Source of the DNA: an uncultured bacterium | Lineage (GTDB): Bacteria; Planctomycetota; UBA1135; GCA-002686595 | Length of the DNA stretch: 64,000 bases | Reading direction: 5' to 3' | NCBI GenBank assembly: GCA_938083085.1 | Contig: CALLKX010000052.1 | Span: forward strand, 1 to 64,000 | In this document: positions 24,600 through 32,214 of the stretch, one piece after another | Numbering within the stretch: position 1 is the stretch's first letter | Layout of the letters: every line of letters starts with the position of its first letter | The notes under the pieces: model-generated | What the model saw: only the letters and a program-made list of their open reading frames with translations | Databases searched by the model: none | What the model was told of the DNA's origin: nothing | Program-made: the position numbers and the translations under genes

Positions 24600-26120
24600 T
24601 CAGCCGAGCATGCTGTTCAGGGCGGTCCCTTGGGCGTTCAGGCCGCCCAAGAGCTCCTCGAGTCGCGCGAAGCGCAAGATGAGCGTTTCCTCGTACTTCC
24701 CGAGGCGGCTCTCGCGGCGCTCGATTCGGTCCTCGTAGCGCTCGATGGACTTCCGGATCGCGTCCTCGCGAAGGTCGAAGATGCCCTGAACCTCGACGCC
24801 GTCCAGCGAGGCAAGGTCGCCGAACATCTGGTCCACCTCCCGAACGAGCTTGTTCATCAAGCCCGTGTCAGCCGTGGTGTCCGTGTAGTACCCGGGCGTG
24901 TTGGCCAAGGCCCCGCCGTTGTCGAAGCCGTCGGTGTCCGCGAACAGGTCCATCAGGGACTCGAGGTTGCCCGTGAACTTCTCGTCGAAGACAGCCGAAT
25001 CAACCGAGAGCGTGCCGTCCTGGGCCTGATCGATCCCGACAAGCGACAGCGTGCTGTAACCCTCCGTATCGTTCGCCACGGTGTTGACGTCCACGTCAAA
25101 GAGCGAGCGCTGGAGGCTTCGCCTGACGTTGCTGAGCAGCGAGTCCCCGAAGAGGAGACCGCCGGTCTCTCCCGCGCCGTCATCACCATCTGCGGGCGTG
25201 AAGCTGCTCTGGGTGTTCATGAACTCCATCGCGGCGTTGTAGGCCGTCACGAAGCTGTCAATCTTGCCCCGCACCGCCTCACGATCGGGGTCGATCGAGA
25301 TCGAGACGGGGCCGGTCGGCGTCGTGGACCGGAGGTCGAGGGTGACGCCCTCGATCACCCCGGTGAAGGTGTTGTCTGACCGTCGAACCTGCAGGCCATT
25401 GATCGTGGCGAGGGCGTCGTTGCCGACCGTGACGTTGTTCGCGCTCTGCGACTCCCCGTTCAGGTCTGGCGACGCCCAGGTCACCGCGAGCGACTCTGAC
25501 GCTCCTGAGATATCCGAGAAGAGGTCGGTGATCCGGCCCTCCTCGCCCGACTTCTCGGAGGTGAGCACCAGCTGGTAGCTCGGGTTGGACTCCGTCCCCG
25601 TGTTCACCACCGAGGCGCTCACATCATCGGGAGCCATCTGGTTGATCTGGGATGCGATCTCGTCCAGCGTCGAGGCCTCAGGGTCCACCGTGAGCGAGTA
25701 GTTGGTGGTCCCCACGCTGAAGCTGACCTGCTGGCCCGCCGTATCCGTCAGGTCCACATCACGGGCGCTGACCGCGTCAAAGGCCCAACGATCGGTGCCC
25801 GCGAGCCGCTGGACGTCCAGCGAGTGGGAGCCGGGCTCCGCGGTCGATCCGGCCGTCACGGCTGCAACGGACTCGTCCGAGATGGAGGCCGCATAGGCAT
25901 AGAACTCCGCCGGCGAAGAGAGGTCCTCGGCCTTCTCCTGGAGCGTCTTCACCAGATCGCCAAGCTGACCCACGAGGTCAAGCCGGCGCTGCTCGGTGCC
26001 CTTGCGGCCCTGCAACGCGTTGATCGGGATCCGCTCCACGGCCATCAGCTGGCTCACGATGGCGTTGGTATCTAGACCACTCCCAAGGCCGGAGAAGCTG
26101 ATTCCTGAGTTGCTGACCAT
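24600..26120 (-). CDS. fliD: FliD, filament cap protein
   Basis: A 506-residue cap protein that folds flagellin at the filament tip. N-terminal SFSGLGSGLDTNAIVSQLMAVE is the family signature. The middle carries an INGLQVRRSDNTFTGVIEGVTL block and variable domains. The C-terminal coiled region (RYEDRIERRESRLGKYEE) is typical. It is followed by fliS and fliT-like, so cap and chaperones are one unit, headed by a sigma28-type promoter. Confidence 0.96.
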   Translation of the reverse strand: MVSNSGISFSGLGSGLDTNAIVSQLMAVERIPINALQGRKGTEQRRLDLVGQLGDLVKTLQEKAEDLSSPAEFYAYAASISDESVAAVTAGSTAEPGSHSLDVQRLAGTDRWAFDAVSARDVDLTDTAGQQVSFSVGTTNYSLTVDPEASTLDEIASQINQMAPDDVSASVVNTGTESNPSYQLVLTSEKSGEEGRITDLFSDISGASESLAVTWASPDLNGESQSANNVTVGNDALATINGLQVRRSDNTFTGVIEGVTLDLRSTTPTGPVSISIDPDREAVRGKIDSFVTAYNAAMEFMNTQSSFTPADGDDGAGETGGLLFGDSLLSNVRRSLQRSLFDVDVNTVANDTEGYSTLSLVGIDQAQDGTLSVDSAVFDEKFTGNLESLMDLFADTDGFDNGGALANTPGYYTDTTADTGLMNKLVREVDQMFGDLASLDGVEVQGIFDLREDAIRKSIERYEDRIERRESRLGKYEETLILRFARLEELLGGLNAQGTALNSMLG

Positions 26121-26155
26121 GACGATTGTGGGCGCAGCGAGCGCGCCCGGAGGGG

Positions 26156-26182
26156 TTGTCGGCGGCGGTGCCGCGGACTTGA
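26156..26182 (-). promoter_or_regulatory. Sigma28 (FliA) promoter of fliD
   Basis: The minus strand reads TCAAG-N14-GCCGACAA (-35 at 26178-26182, -10 at 26156-26163). This is a full -35 match and 7 of 8 at the -10. Predicted start near 26150, leader about 30 bases. It is the best sigma28-type site in the window. Confidence 0.7.
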
Positions 26183-26333
26183 GCGGAGATCTCTGCAGAC
26201 CTTCGCAGACCGAAGGCCCCGGGTCCCGGCCCGAGACAGGGTGATCGGCTGGAGGCCCCGCCGAACCATCGAGAAAAGATTTCCACCGCTGAGGCGAAGC
26301 TCAGGGGAGCGCTTGGATCAGGCCAATAAAGGG

Positions 26334-26366
26334 GCGCCCCCGACAACCAAGCAAAGCCGGGGGCGC
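26334..26366 (-). terminator. Terminator hairpin downstream of flagellin 1
   Basis: A perfect 9-bp stem (GCGCCCCCG with CGGGGGCGC, 15-base loop), followed on the minus strand by CCCCTTTATT, a short U-rich tail. It lies about 55 bases after the flagellin stop and marks the end of that transcript before fliD. Confidence 0.6.
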
Positions 26367-26377
26367 ACGGTCCGCCA

Positions 26378-26401
26378 TGACACGCCCGGAAGGGCGCGTC
26401 A
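26378..26401 (-). terminator. Tight hairpin just after flagellin 1
   Basis: A 10-bp stem with one G-U type pair (TGACACGCCC with GGGCGCGTCA) and a 4-base loop, about 20 bases after the flagellin stop. It is not followed by a T-run, so it may protect the mRNA 3' end or act with the hairpin at 26334. Confidence 0.45.
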
Positions 26402-26423
26402 CGGTGGAGTTTGGGTTCTCGGA

Positions 26424-27245
26424 TCAGCCGAGAAGGGAGAGCGCCAGCTGGGGCTGGGCGTTCGCCTGGGCGAGGACCGACGTGGCGGCCTGCTGCAGGA
26501 TCGAGTTGCGGGTCAGGTCCGCGGTCTCGAAGGCGACGTCCACGTCGCGGATCCGGCTCTCAGCAGCGCTCGTGTTCTCACGCACGCTGGCGAGAGAGCG
26601 GAGGGTGCTGTCGAGGCGGTTCTGCTGCGCGCCGAGGGTACCGCGCGACGAGTTGACGCTGTTGATCGCGGTGTCGATCGAGGCGAGCATCGTGGTCGCA
26701 GCACTCTGACTCGAGATACCACCGTTGACCCCGAGGGTCGAGGCAGTCGTATCCGCACCGGTCACCGAGATGGTGTCGTTGGCGGTACCGTTGATCCCGA
26801 CCTGGATCGAGATTGACGTGTTCGTGCCGTCAAGGAGCTGGACGCCGTTGAACTGGGTCGTGGCGGAGATCCGATCGACCTCCTCCACCAGCTGCTGGAA
26901 CTCGCCGTTCAGCGTGCTCCGGTCGTCGGCGCTGAGGGTGCCGTTCGAGGACTGCATGGACAGCTCCCTCATACGGCCGAGGATGTCACTCACCTCGTTC
27001 AGCGACCCTTCGGCCGTTTGAACCATGGAGACACCGTCCTGGGCGTTGCGAGAGGCGACGCCGTAAGAGCGAACGTCGGCCCGCATGCGCTCGGAGATAC
27101 CGAGGCCGGCGGCGTCGTCAGACGCGCTGGAGATGCGCAAGCCCGAGGAGAGGCGAGCGAAGTTACCGCCCAGTTGGGCGCTGCTGTTGAAGAGGTTGCG
27201 TTGCGCGTTCATTGACGCAACGTTGGTGTTGACGCGAAGTCCCAT
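26424..27245 (-). CDS. fliC: Flagellin 1
   Basis: A 273-residue flagellin, the filament subunit. The N-terminal D0/D1 region (GLRVNTNVASMNAQRN, SSGLRISSASDDAAGLGISE) and C-terminal D1/D0 region (AAESRIRDVDVAFETADLTR, ending QPQLALSLLG) are complete. The variable centre is very short (about residues 125-185), so the exposed D2/D3 domains are essentially missing. It has its own hairpins downstream. A TCCGACAA sequence lies 14 bases before the ATG but lacks a matching -35, so the promoter is unsettled. Confidence 0.97.
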   Translation of the reverse strand: MGLRVNTNVASMNAQRNLFNSSAQLGGNFARLSSGLRISSASDDAAGLGISERMRADVRSYGVASRNAQDGVSMVQTAEGSLNEVSDILGRMRELSMQSSNGTLSADDRSTLNGEFQQLVEEVDRISATTQFNGVQLLDGTNTSISIQVGINGTANDTISVTGADTTASTLGVNGGISSQSAATTMLASIDTAINSVNSSRGTLGAQQNRLDSTLRSLASVRENTSAAESRIRDVDVAFETADLTRNSILQQAATSVLAQANAQPQLALSLLG

Positions 27246-27451
27246 TCGAATTTCTCAGTTGTCGGATATGGAGTCGAGGTGCGAACGATTAGTAGCCTCG
27301 CTTGATCGCTACCTTGGCCCGCCCTTCCCCCGGCCTGACCTCTGCCGTTCACGAACAGAGGTCACCGGGTTCCAGGTTGGGGCGCGATCAATCTCGGCGG
27401 ACCCTCACCTTCGGCCTGGACCCACGAGCTCTCTCGAGCCGCGGGCCCGCC

Positions 27452-27473
27452 CCTCCGAATTGCACGCCGGAGG
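27452..27473 (-). terminator. Weak hairpin after flagellin 2
   Basis: A 6-bp stem (CCTCCG with CGGAGG, 10-base loop) about 25 bases after the flagellin 2 stop, without a clear T-run. It is the only dyad I see in the 250 bases between flagellins 1 and 2. Confidence 0.3.
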
Positions 27474-27498
27474 AGTTGGCCGAAGCGAGTGATTCAGA

Positions 27499-28323
27499 TC
27501 ATCCCAGGAGCGACAGCGCGAGCTGCGGCTGGGAGTTGGCCTGCTGCAGGATCGCGGTGGACGCCTGCTGCAGGATGGAGTTGCGGGTCAGGTCGGCCGT
27601 CTCCATTGCGACGTCAACGTCGCGGATCCGGCTCTCTGCCGCGCTGGTGTTCTCACGCACGTTCGAGAGCGAACGGAGCGTGCTGTCCAGGCGGTTCTGC
27701 TGCGCACCGAGGACTCCTCGGGCGTTGTTCACAGAGTCGATCGCGTTGTCGATCGTCGTCAGCATCGTCGTCGCAGCGCCGAGGGTCGAGATCGAGCTGG
27801 ACGCGAGGCTCAGGGTGCTGACGGATACGTCCGCCGGGCTGAGCGCGATGGTGTCGTTCGCCGAGTTGTTGAGGCCGACCTGAATCGAGATCGAGGTCGC
27901 GCTTCCGTCCAGCAAGTCGACGCCGTTGAACTGCGTCGTCTCCGAGATGCGATCGACCTCGTCGAGGAGTTGCTGGAACTCGCCATCGAGAGTTGCGCGG
28001 TCGGTGGCGCTGAGGGTGCCGTTCGAGGACTGCATGGACAGCTCCCGCATACGGCCAAGGATGTTGCTGACCTCGTTGAGGGCTCCCTCGGCGGTCTGGA
28101 CCAGCGAGACGCCGTCCTGAGCGTTGCGGCGCGCCACAGAGTACGACCGGATATCGGCCCTCATGCGCTCAGAGATTCCGAGGCCGGCGGCGTCGTCGGC
28201 TGCGCTCGAGATGCGCAGGCCAGAGGAGAGCCGGGCGAAGTTACCGCCGAGTTGCTGACTGGAGTTGAAGAGGTTCCGTTGCGCGTTCATTGACGCAACG
28301 TTGGTGTTGACGCGGAGTCCCAT
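27499..28323 (-). CDS. fliC: Flagellin 2
   Basis: A 274-residue flagellin closely similar to flagellin 1 across both conserved ends (GLRVNTNVASMNAQRNLFNS, SAAESRIRDVDVAMETADLT, QPQLALSLLG). The differences are concentrated in the short centre (about 140-195). The ATG at 28323 is chosen because the invariant GLRVNTN follows it; the frame is open 25 codons upstream without homology. No strong ribosome-binding site is visible, as for the other two flagellins. Confidence 0.97.
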   Translation of the reverse strand: MGLRVNTNVASMNAQRNLFNSSQQLGGNFARLSSGLRISSAADDAAGLGISERMRADIRSYSVARRNAQDGVSLVQTAEGALNEVSNILGRMRELSMQSSNGTLSATDRATLDGEFQQLLDEVDRISETTQFNGVDLLDGSATSISIQVGLNNSANDTIALSPADVSVSTLSLASSSISTLGAATTMLTTIDNAIDSVNNARGVLGAQQNRLDSTLRSLSNVRENTSAAESRIRDVDVAMETADLTRNSILQQASTAILQQANSQPQLALSLLG

Positions 28324-28717
28324 GGTGAATTGCTTGGTTGCTTGGAGGTTGTGAACAGGTAGAAGACGACCGGTGCTTACTTGCTTCAGCGGCGGCACTA
28401 GCCGGAGTGATCCGAGCCGTTCACAAGCTCGGTACTCCGACCAGTCGCGCGCTGAAGGCGCCAGTCGTTGTGCGGTTTCGTCCTCTTGAGCAGCCCGGCG
28501 ATGAAGGTCACCAGGAGCGCGGGTGCAGCCAGCTGCTTGGCAGCGACGGCGGAGGACGTTGAGTTGGTTTCAGAGAGCGAACCTGACGTTGTTGCCAGGC
28601 GCGGCGAGGTTCGATAGCGAGTGGAAAAGGAGGGGAGACCCTTGGGAGATCTCCCCCCCACTCAGCGAATCGAGCCCGAGGGCCGCTTCTTTTTCGTTGT
28701 GACTCCTACGGGGCTGA
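28324..28717. other. Intergenic region between flagellins 2 and 3
   Basis: Nearly 400 bases without a supportable gene. It contains the terminator of flagellin 3 at 28632-28656. It should also hold the flagellin 2 promoter, but I find no acceptable sigma28 or sigma54 match on the minus strand: the only TCAAG (28485-28489) faces a poor -10. Confidence 0.5.
28625..28656 (-). terminator. Rho-independent terminator of flagellin 3
   Basis: A GC-rich 7-bp stem (GGGGAGA at 28632-28638 with TCTCCCC at 28650-28656), with further pairing possible inside. On the minus strand it is followed directly by CCTTTTCC. It lies 60 bases after the flagellin 3 stop. Confidence 0.65.
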
Positions 28718-29551
28718 TCAGCCCTGGAGGAGAGAGAGCGCGATCTGCGGCTGAACGTTGGCCTGCTGGAGAATGGCGGTGGCCGCCTGCTGCATGATCG
28801 AGTTACGGGTGAGGTCCGCGGTCTCCATTGCGACGTCGACGTCGCGGATGCGGCTCTCGGATGCGGAGAGGTTCTCGCGCTGGATCTGGATGCTGCGCAG
28901 AGAGCTCTGCATCCTGTTCTGTTGCGCACCGAGGATCCCCCGGGCGTCGTTGACCGCGCCGATGGCGCCGTCGATGCTCGCCAGCGCGCTCTGGGCGCCG
29001 GTGATGGAGGAGAGGTCGGCCGCAGCGATGGAGAGCTGGGAAGCGGACGTCGATTCGAGGGTGACGTTGATGACGTCGTTGGTGAGGCTGTTCCCGATGC
29101 CGACCTGGATCGGGATGCCGGTCGAGGCAGACCCGTCGAGAAGGTTGATCCCGTTGAACTCCGTGGTGTTCGAGATCCGATTGACCTCGCTCTTGAGCTG
29201 ATCGAACTCGTTGTCAAGGGTCGCCCGGTCGCTCGAGCTGAGCGTCCCGTTGGCGCTCTGCATGGTCAGTTCACGCATCCGGGTCAGGATGCCGCTGACC
29301 TCGCCGAGGGCGCCCTCAGCGGTCTGGGCGAGGGAGACACCGTCCATGGCGTTGCGGCCGGCGACGGTGTACGACTTGATCTGCGACCGCATGCGTTCGG
29401 AGATGGCCAGCCCGGCAGCGTCGTCAGCGGCGGTGGCGATCCGGAGACCGGAAGCAAGCCGGGAGAAGTTGCCCTGGAGGCGGCTCGAGGAGACGCTCAG
29501 ATTTCGCTGAGCGGTCATCGATGCGATGTTGGTGTTGACTCGAAGTCCCAA
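28718..29551 (-). CDS. fliC: Flagellin 3, TTG start
   Basis: A 277-residue flagellin, more divergent than the other pair. It has ASMTAQRNLSVSSSRLQGNF at the N-terminus, TAADDAAGLAISERMRSQI, and a C-terminus QPQIALSLLQG. The codon where flagellins 1 and 2 have ATG (before GLRVNTN) is TTG here. The frame is open to an ATG at 29800, but that 83-residue extension has no flagellin character and would disrupt the export-critical N-terminus. I therefore take TTG at 29551 as the start, which predicts weaker translation and a minor filament component. Confidence 0.9.
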   Translation of the reverse strand: MGLRVNTNIASMTAQRNLSVSSSRLQGNFSRLASGLRIATAADDAAGLAISERMRSQIKSYTVAGRNAMDGVSLAQTAEGALGEVSGILTRMRELTMQSANGTLSSSDRATLDNEFDQLKSEVNRISNTTEFNGINLLDGSASTGIPIQVGIGNSLTNDVINVTLESTSASQLSIAAADLSSITGAQSALASIDGAIGAVNDARGILGAQQNRMQSSLRSIQIQRENLSASESRIRDVDVAMETADLTRNSIMQQAATAILQQANVQPQIALSLLQG

Positions 29552-29852
29552 AGTTCCGAGAGGGGTGGAGGTAGGTGGCCGTAGCCGATTGCTGAGTTGC
29601 GTCCTGTTCGCGGCGGCTGCCGGTCGCGGGGCACACAGGGGTTCTCGGAGGGAGGGCAGATCAGTGAAGCGGGCGGCGCGAAATTCCGGCGTCGGCGGCG
29701 GCCGATCGACCACCCAGGGCCGCCCAGCGGCGATGTCGAGAAACTGTTTCCACCTGGAAACCCCTCCGGGCGCCTCACGGATCCCTCGATCGATCCCCAC
29801 AGGCAGGCTGGCGCGGTGGATTTAGCCTCCACCCCTTCACTACAGTCCTGCC
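29552..29852. other. Divergent region, flagellin 3 / sigma54 activator
   Basis: About 300 bases. The plus-strand activator has a TANNNT box at its 3' end. On the minus strand a weak sigma28-like -10 (TCCGAGAA, 29642-29649) has no good -35. No gene or repeat was found. Confidence 0.45.
29841..29846 (+). promoter_or_regulatory. TACAGT -10-like box, possible leaderless promoter
   Basis: TACAGT ends 6 bases before the GTG at 29853. It fits the same TANNNT-near-start pattern seen at 1753, 9174 and 58683. Confidence 0.4.
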
Positions 29853-31223
29853 GTGGCGCACATCCTGATCGCTGACGATGAGCCGGGGATCCGGACCGGA
29901 CTGGTGGCCATCTGTATGGCCGGCGGCCACAGGACCAGTGAAGCCGGGACCGGAGCCGAGACCCTTCGGGTCGCCGCGGCGGAGCGCCCTGACCTGGTCC
30001 TCCTTGACCTCCGGATGCCCGAGGGCGACGGGCTCGAGGTGCTCCCCAAGCTCGCGGCCATGGACGATGCCCCCGCGGTGGTCATCCTGTCCGGTTTTGC
30101 CGACGTCCGGACCGCTGTCCAGGCCATGCGCCTGGGCGCCGCGACCGTCCTGGAGAAGCCCGTGGACCCCCCCGGGCTGCGTGAGGTCCTGGAGCGGACC
30201 CTGGGCGCGCGCGGGATCAAGGAGGAGCGGGACCGCCTCAGAGAGGAGGTCGCCCAGCTGCGAGCCGGCCCCATCGTCGGTCACTCCGGAGCGATCAAGA
30301 GGGTCATTGAACACGTGGAGCGGGTGGCCGCCACGCCGCGGAGCACCGCCCTGATCACCGGCGAGTCGGGGGTCGGCAAGGAATTGGTCGCCCGGGCCGT
30401 GCACGAGCGAAGCCACCGCGCAGGGGGCCCGTTCATCGCCCTGAACTGCGCTGCGCTGGCCGAGGGACTGCTGGAGGCCGAGCTCTTTGGCTATGAACCT
30501 GGGGCCTTCACCGGCGGGGACCCCAAGGGACGAGATGGGCTGATCAGCGCGGCCAAGGGGGGAACCCTGTTCCTCGATGAGCTCGGCGAGCTCGATCTCG
30601 GGCTCCAGGCGAAGCTCCTCAGGGTCCTCCAGGAACGCTCATTCCGGCGGGTCGGCGGCACCCTGGACCTCACCATGGACGCAAGGGTCGTCGCCTCCAC
30701 CAACCGCGACCTCGGCCGAATGGTGGAGGACGGCGAGTTCAGAGAGGACCTCTTCTATCGCCTCAACGTGTTCTCGATCGTCGTCCCGCCGCTTCGGGAA
30801 CGGACCGAGGACATCGCCGGCCTGGCCTCTCACTTCCTGGGCCAGTTCGCCGAAGAGCTGGGCCGTCCATATATAGGGTTCAGTGACGGGGCCCTCGCAC
30901 GCCTCGAGGCCCACGGCTGGCCTGGCAACATCCGCGAGCTCCGGAACACCGTGGAGCGCGCGGCCATCATGACCAGCGGAGGCGAGGTCGACTCGCGATC
31001 CGTCTCTCTGTCTGAGGGGAAAGAGGCCAGCGGCCAGGGTCGCACCGGCTGGTCCCCTGAGGCGCTCCCCGAGGATCAGCTCTCCCTGGATCGCATGGAG
31101 GCCGCGCTGATCCGCCGGGCGCTCGACGTCACGAGGGGAAATAAGGGGAGAGCTGCGCGCGCCCTCGGGATCCATCGCTCGACTCTCTACAAGAAACTCG
31201 AGGCCTACGACATCGAGGCTTGA
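29853..31223 (+). CDS. Sigma54-dependent response regulator (NtrC/FlrC type)
   Basis: A 456-residue enhancer-binding activator. The receiver domain (1-120) has the acidic pair ADDEP, phospho-Asp in LLDLRMP and the Lys in LEKPVD. The AAA+ domain has Walker A GESGVGKE, the sigma54-contacting GAFTG loop and Walker B GGTLFLDELGEL. The C-terminus is a Fis-type helix-turn-helix (GNKGRAARALGIHRSTLYKK). It starts with GTG. No kinase gene is adjacent. Three TGTCGC-N5-GCGACA dyads and a sigma54 promoter lie immediately downstream of it, making it a prime candidate for the activator of that promoter. Confidence 0.93.
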   Translation: MAHILIADDEPGIRTGLVAICMAGGHRTSEAGTGAETLRVAAAERPDLVLLDLRMPEGDGLEVLPKLAAMDDAPAVVILSGFADVRTAVQAMRLGAATVLEKPVDPPGLREVLERTLGARGIKEERDRLREEVAQLRAGPIVGHSGAIKRVIEHVERVAATPRSTALITGESGVGKELVARAVHERSHRAGGPFIALNCAALAEGLLEAELFGYEPGAFTGGDPKGRDGLISAAKGGTLFLDELGELDLGLQAKLLRVLQERSFRRVGGTLDLTMDARVVASTNRDLGRMVEDGEFREDLFYRLNVFSIVVPPLRERTEDIAGLASHFLGQFAEELGRPYIGFSDGALARLEAHGWPGNIRELRNTVERAAIMTSGGEVDSRSVSLSEGKEASGQGRTGWSPEALPEDQLSLDRMEAALIRRALDVTRGNKGRAARALGIHRSTLYKKLEAYDIEA

Positions 31224-31253
31224 GCCCCTCCTGGGCTGATCCTGAGAGCGAGC

Positions 31254-31270
31254 TGTCGCGTCGTGCGACA
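31254..31270. promoter_or_regulatory. Enhancer dyad 1 of the cassette promoter
   Basis: TGTCGC-GTCGT-GCGACA, perfect 6-base arms with a 5-base spacer. Centre about 64 bases from that of dyad 2, close to six helical turns, so the sites lie on the same DNA face. Confidence 0.6.
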
Positions 31271-31316
31271 CCACCACCAGAGCGCGAGGACGCTCCGCTG
31301 ATCGTCAGAGGGGTGG

Positions 31317-31335
31317 GTGTCGCGATCGGCGACAC
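31317..31335. promoter_or_regulatory. Enhancer dyad 2 of the cassette promoter
   Basis: GTGTCGC-GATCG-GCGACAC, perfect 7-base arms with a 5-base spacer. This is the best copy of the motif, about 140 bases upstream of the sigma54 promoter. Confidence 0.7.
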
Positions 31336-31337
31336 GG

Positions 31338-31354
31338 TGCCGCGAGAAGCGACA
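31338..31354. promoter_or_regulatory. Enhancer dyad 3 of the cassette promoter
   Basis: TGCCGC-GAGAA-GCGACA, one mismatch from the motif. Centre 20 bases (about two turns) from dyad 2, which suggests cooperative dimers side by side. Confidence 0.55.
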
Positions 31355-31466
31355 CTCTTGACCCCGTTGCTGGGGGTCTGAAGGACGTTCCCGATCCGGA
31401 AAAACCTTCCGGAAAACAGCGCCTGGGCCATCAAGGGATCGGTCAGGCCGGGTCGACAACTCCGCA

Positions 31467-31482
31467 TGGCACCGGTCTTGCG
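31467..31482 (+). promoter_or_regulatory. Sigma54 promoter of the 31504 cassette
   Basis: TGGCAC-CGGTC-TTGC with GG and GC ten bases apart, nearly identical in quality to the fliO promoter. Transcription would begin near 31493, about 11 bases before the ATG at 31504, so the leader is very short. Confidence 0.8.
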
Positions 31483-31503
31483 CCGTTGCCCGTGGAACGA
31501 CCC

Positions 31504-32214
31504 ATGGATCAACAACAACAAAACGCGGCCGCCGCGACCCGCACCTCCTCTCGGCGTGACAGCGACTCGCTCACGCTACAGGCAGGACGGCAGCTGCGCT
31601 GGCCCCTCGGCGCGCTCCGCACCCTCCTCGAGGGTCGCCGCGGTGCGGGCCTCGAGGCCGCAGAGCGCGAGTTCACTGAACGGGCCATCGCCGAGCTCCT
31701 CCGCGCCGAGCGCGCCGCGACCGACCTCATTCGTTGGTCCGCCCCTCGGGAGCTTCGGCCGGCGACGTGCAAGCTCTCCCAGCTCGCCTTCAGCCTGTCG
31801 AGCGCGCTCGACCGCCCCCAGCGCCGCCGCTGCCGATTCGTCATCGAGAACGGTGACTCCTCGGTCATGACGGACGGCAGCCTCCTCGTCGAAGGGACTT
31901 CCAGGGTCATCGACCTCGCCCTCGAGTCCTCCGAGGCGACGGATGAGGAGCTCATGGTCCACACCCACGCCGACGAGCAGTGGGCCACCATCAGCCTGAT
32001 CAACGCGGGCTCACGCCACGAGATCCACCCCGCCCAGCACCTCGCCGAGTCGATCCTTCAGCGTGACCTCATCGCCCTCGGTGGCCGAGTCTCCCTTCGC
32101 GACGCCGAGGCTCGACGCTGCGTCGTCCTCTCGCTCCCCCGCGGCGACGGCGGCCTGACCCTCTCCCAGCGAGCTGCGCGACCGCGCCTCGTCCACGTCG
32201 GGGGTGCCGCGTGA
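31504..32214 (+). CDS. Degenerate histidine-kinase-like protein
   Basis: A 236-residue cytoplasmic protein that aligns loosely with a histidine kinase core. A helix with LRWPLGALRTLLEG stands where LRTPLTxI follows the phospho-His, but no His is present. The following ATPase-like domain (about 90-225) has lost the Asn of the N-box and the DxGxG loop. Catalysis is therefore unlikely; a scaffold or inhibitor role is possible. ATG at 31504 is preferred over TTG (31486) and GTG (31492) because those lie at or before the predicted transcription start. It overlaps the next gene by GTGA. First gene after the sigma54 promoter. Confidence 0.65.
   Translation: MDQQQQNAAAATRTSSRRDSDSLTLQAGRQLRWPLGALRTLLEGRRGAGLEAAEREFTERAIAELLRAERAATDLIRWSAPRELRPATCKLSQLAFSLSSALDRPQRRRCRFVIENGDSSVMTDGSLLVEGTSRVIDLALESSEATDEELMVHTHADEQWATISLINAGSRHEIHPAQHLAESILQRDLIALGGRVSLRDAEARRCVVLSLPRGDGGLTLSQRAARPRLVHVGGAA

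Noticed and set aside
27259-27285. Sigma28 promoter for flagellin 1
   Set aside because: TCCGACAA resembles a -10, but nothing like TCAAG lies 14-15 bases upstream and it is only 14 bases from the ATG.
28462-28489. Sigma28 promoter for flagellin 2
   Set aside because: TCAAG is present but the -10 (AACGACTG) matches only 4 of 8.
26424-29551. Large direct repeats
   Set aside because: They are the conserved ends of three flagellin paralogues, not a mobile element or CRISPR array.
29552-29800. Upstream ATG for flagellin 3
   Set aside because: It would add 83 residues before the export-critical D0 helix with no flagellin character.
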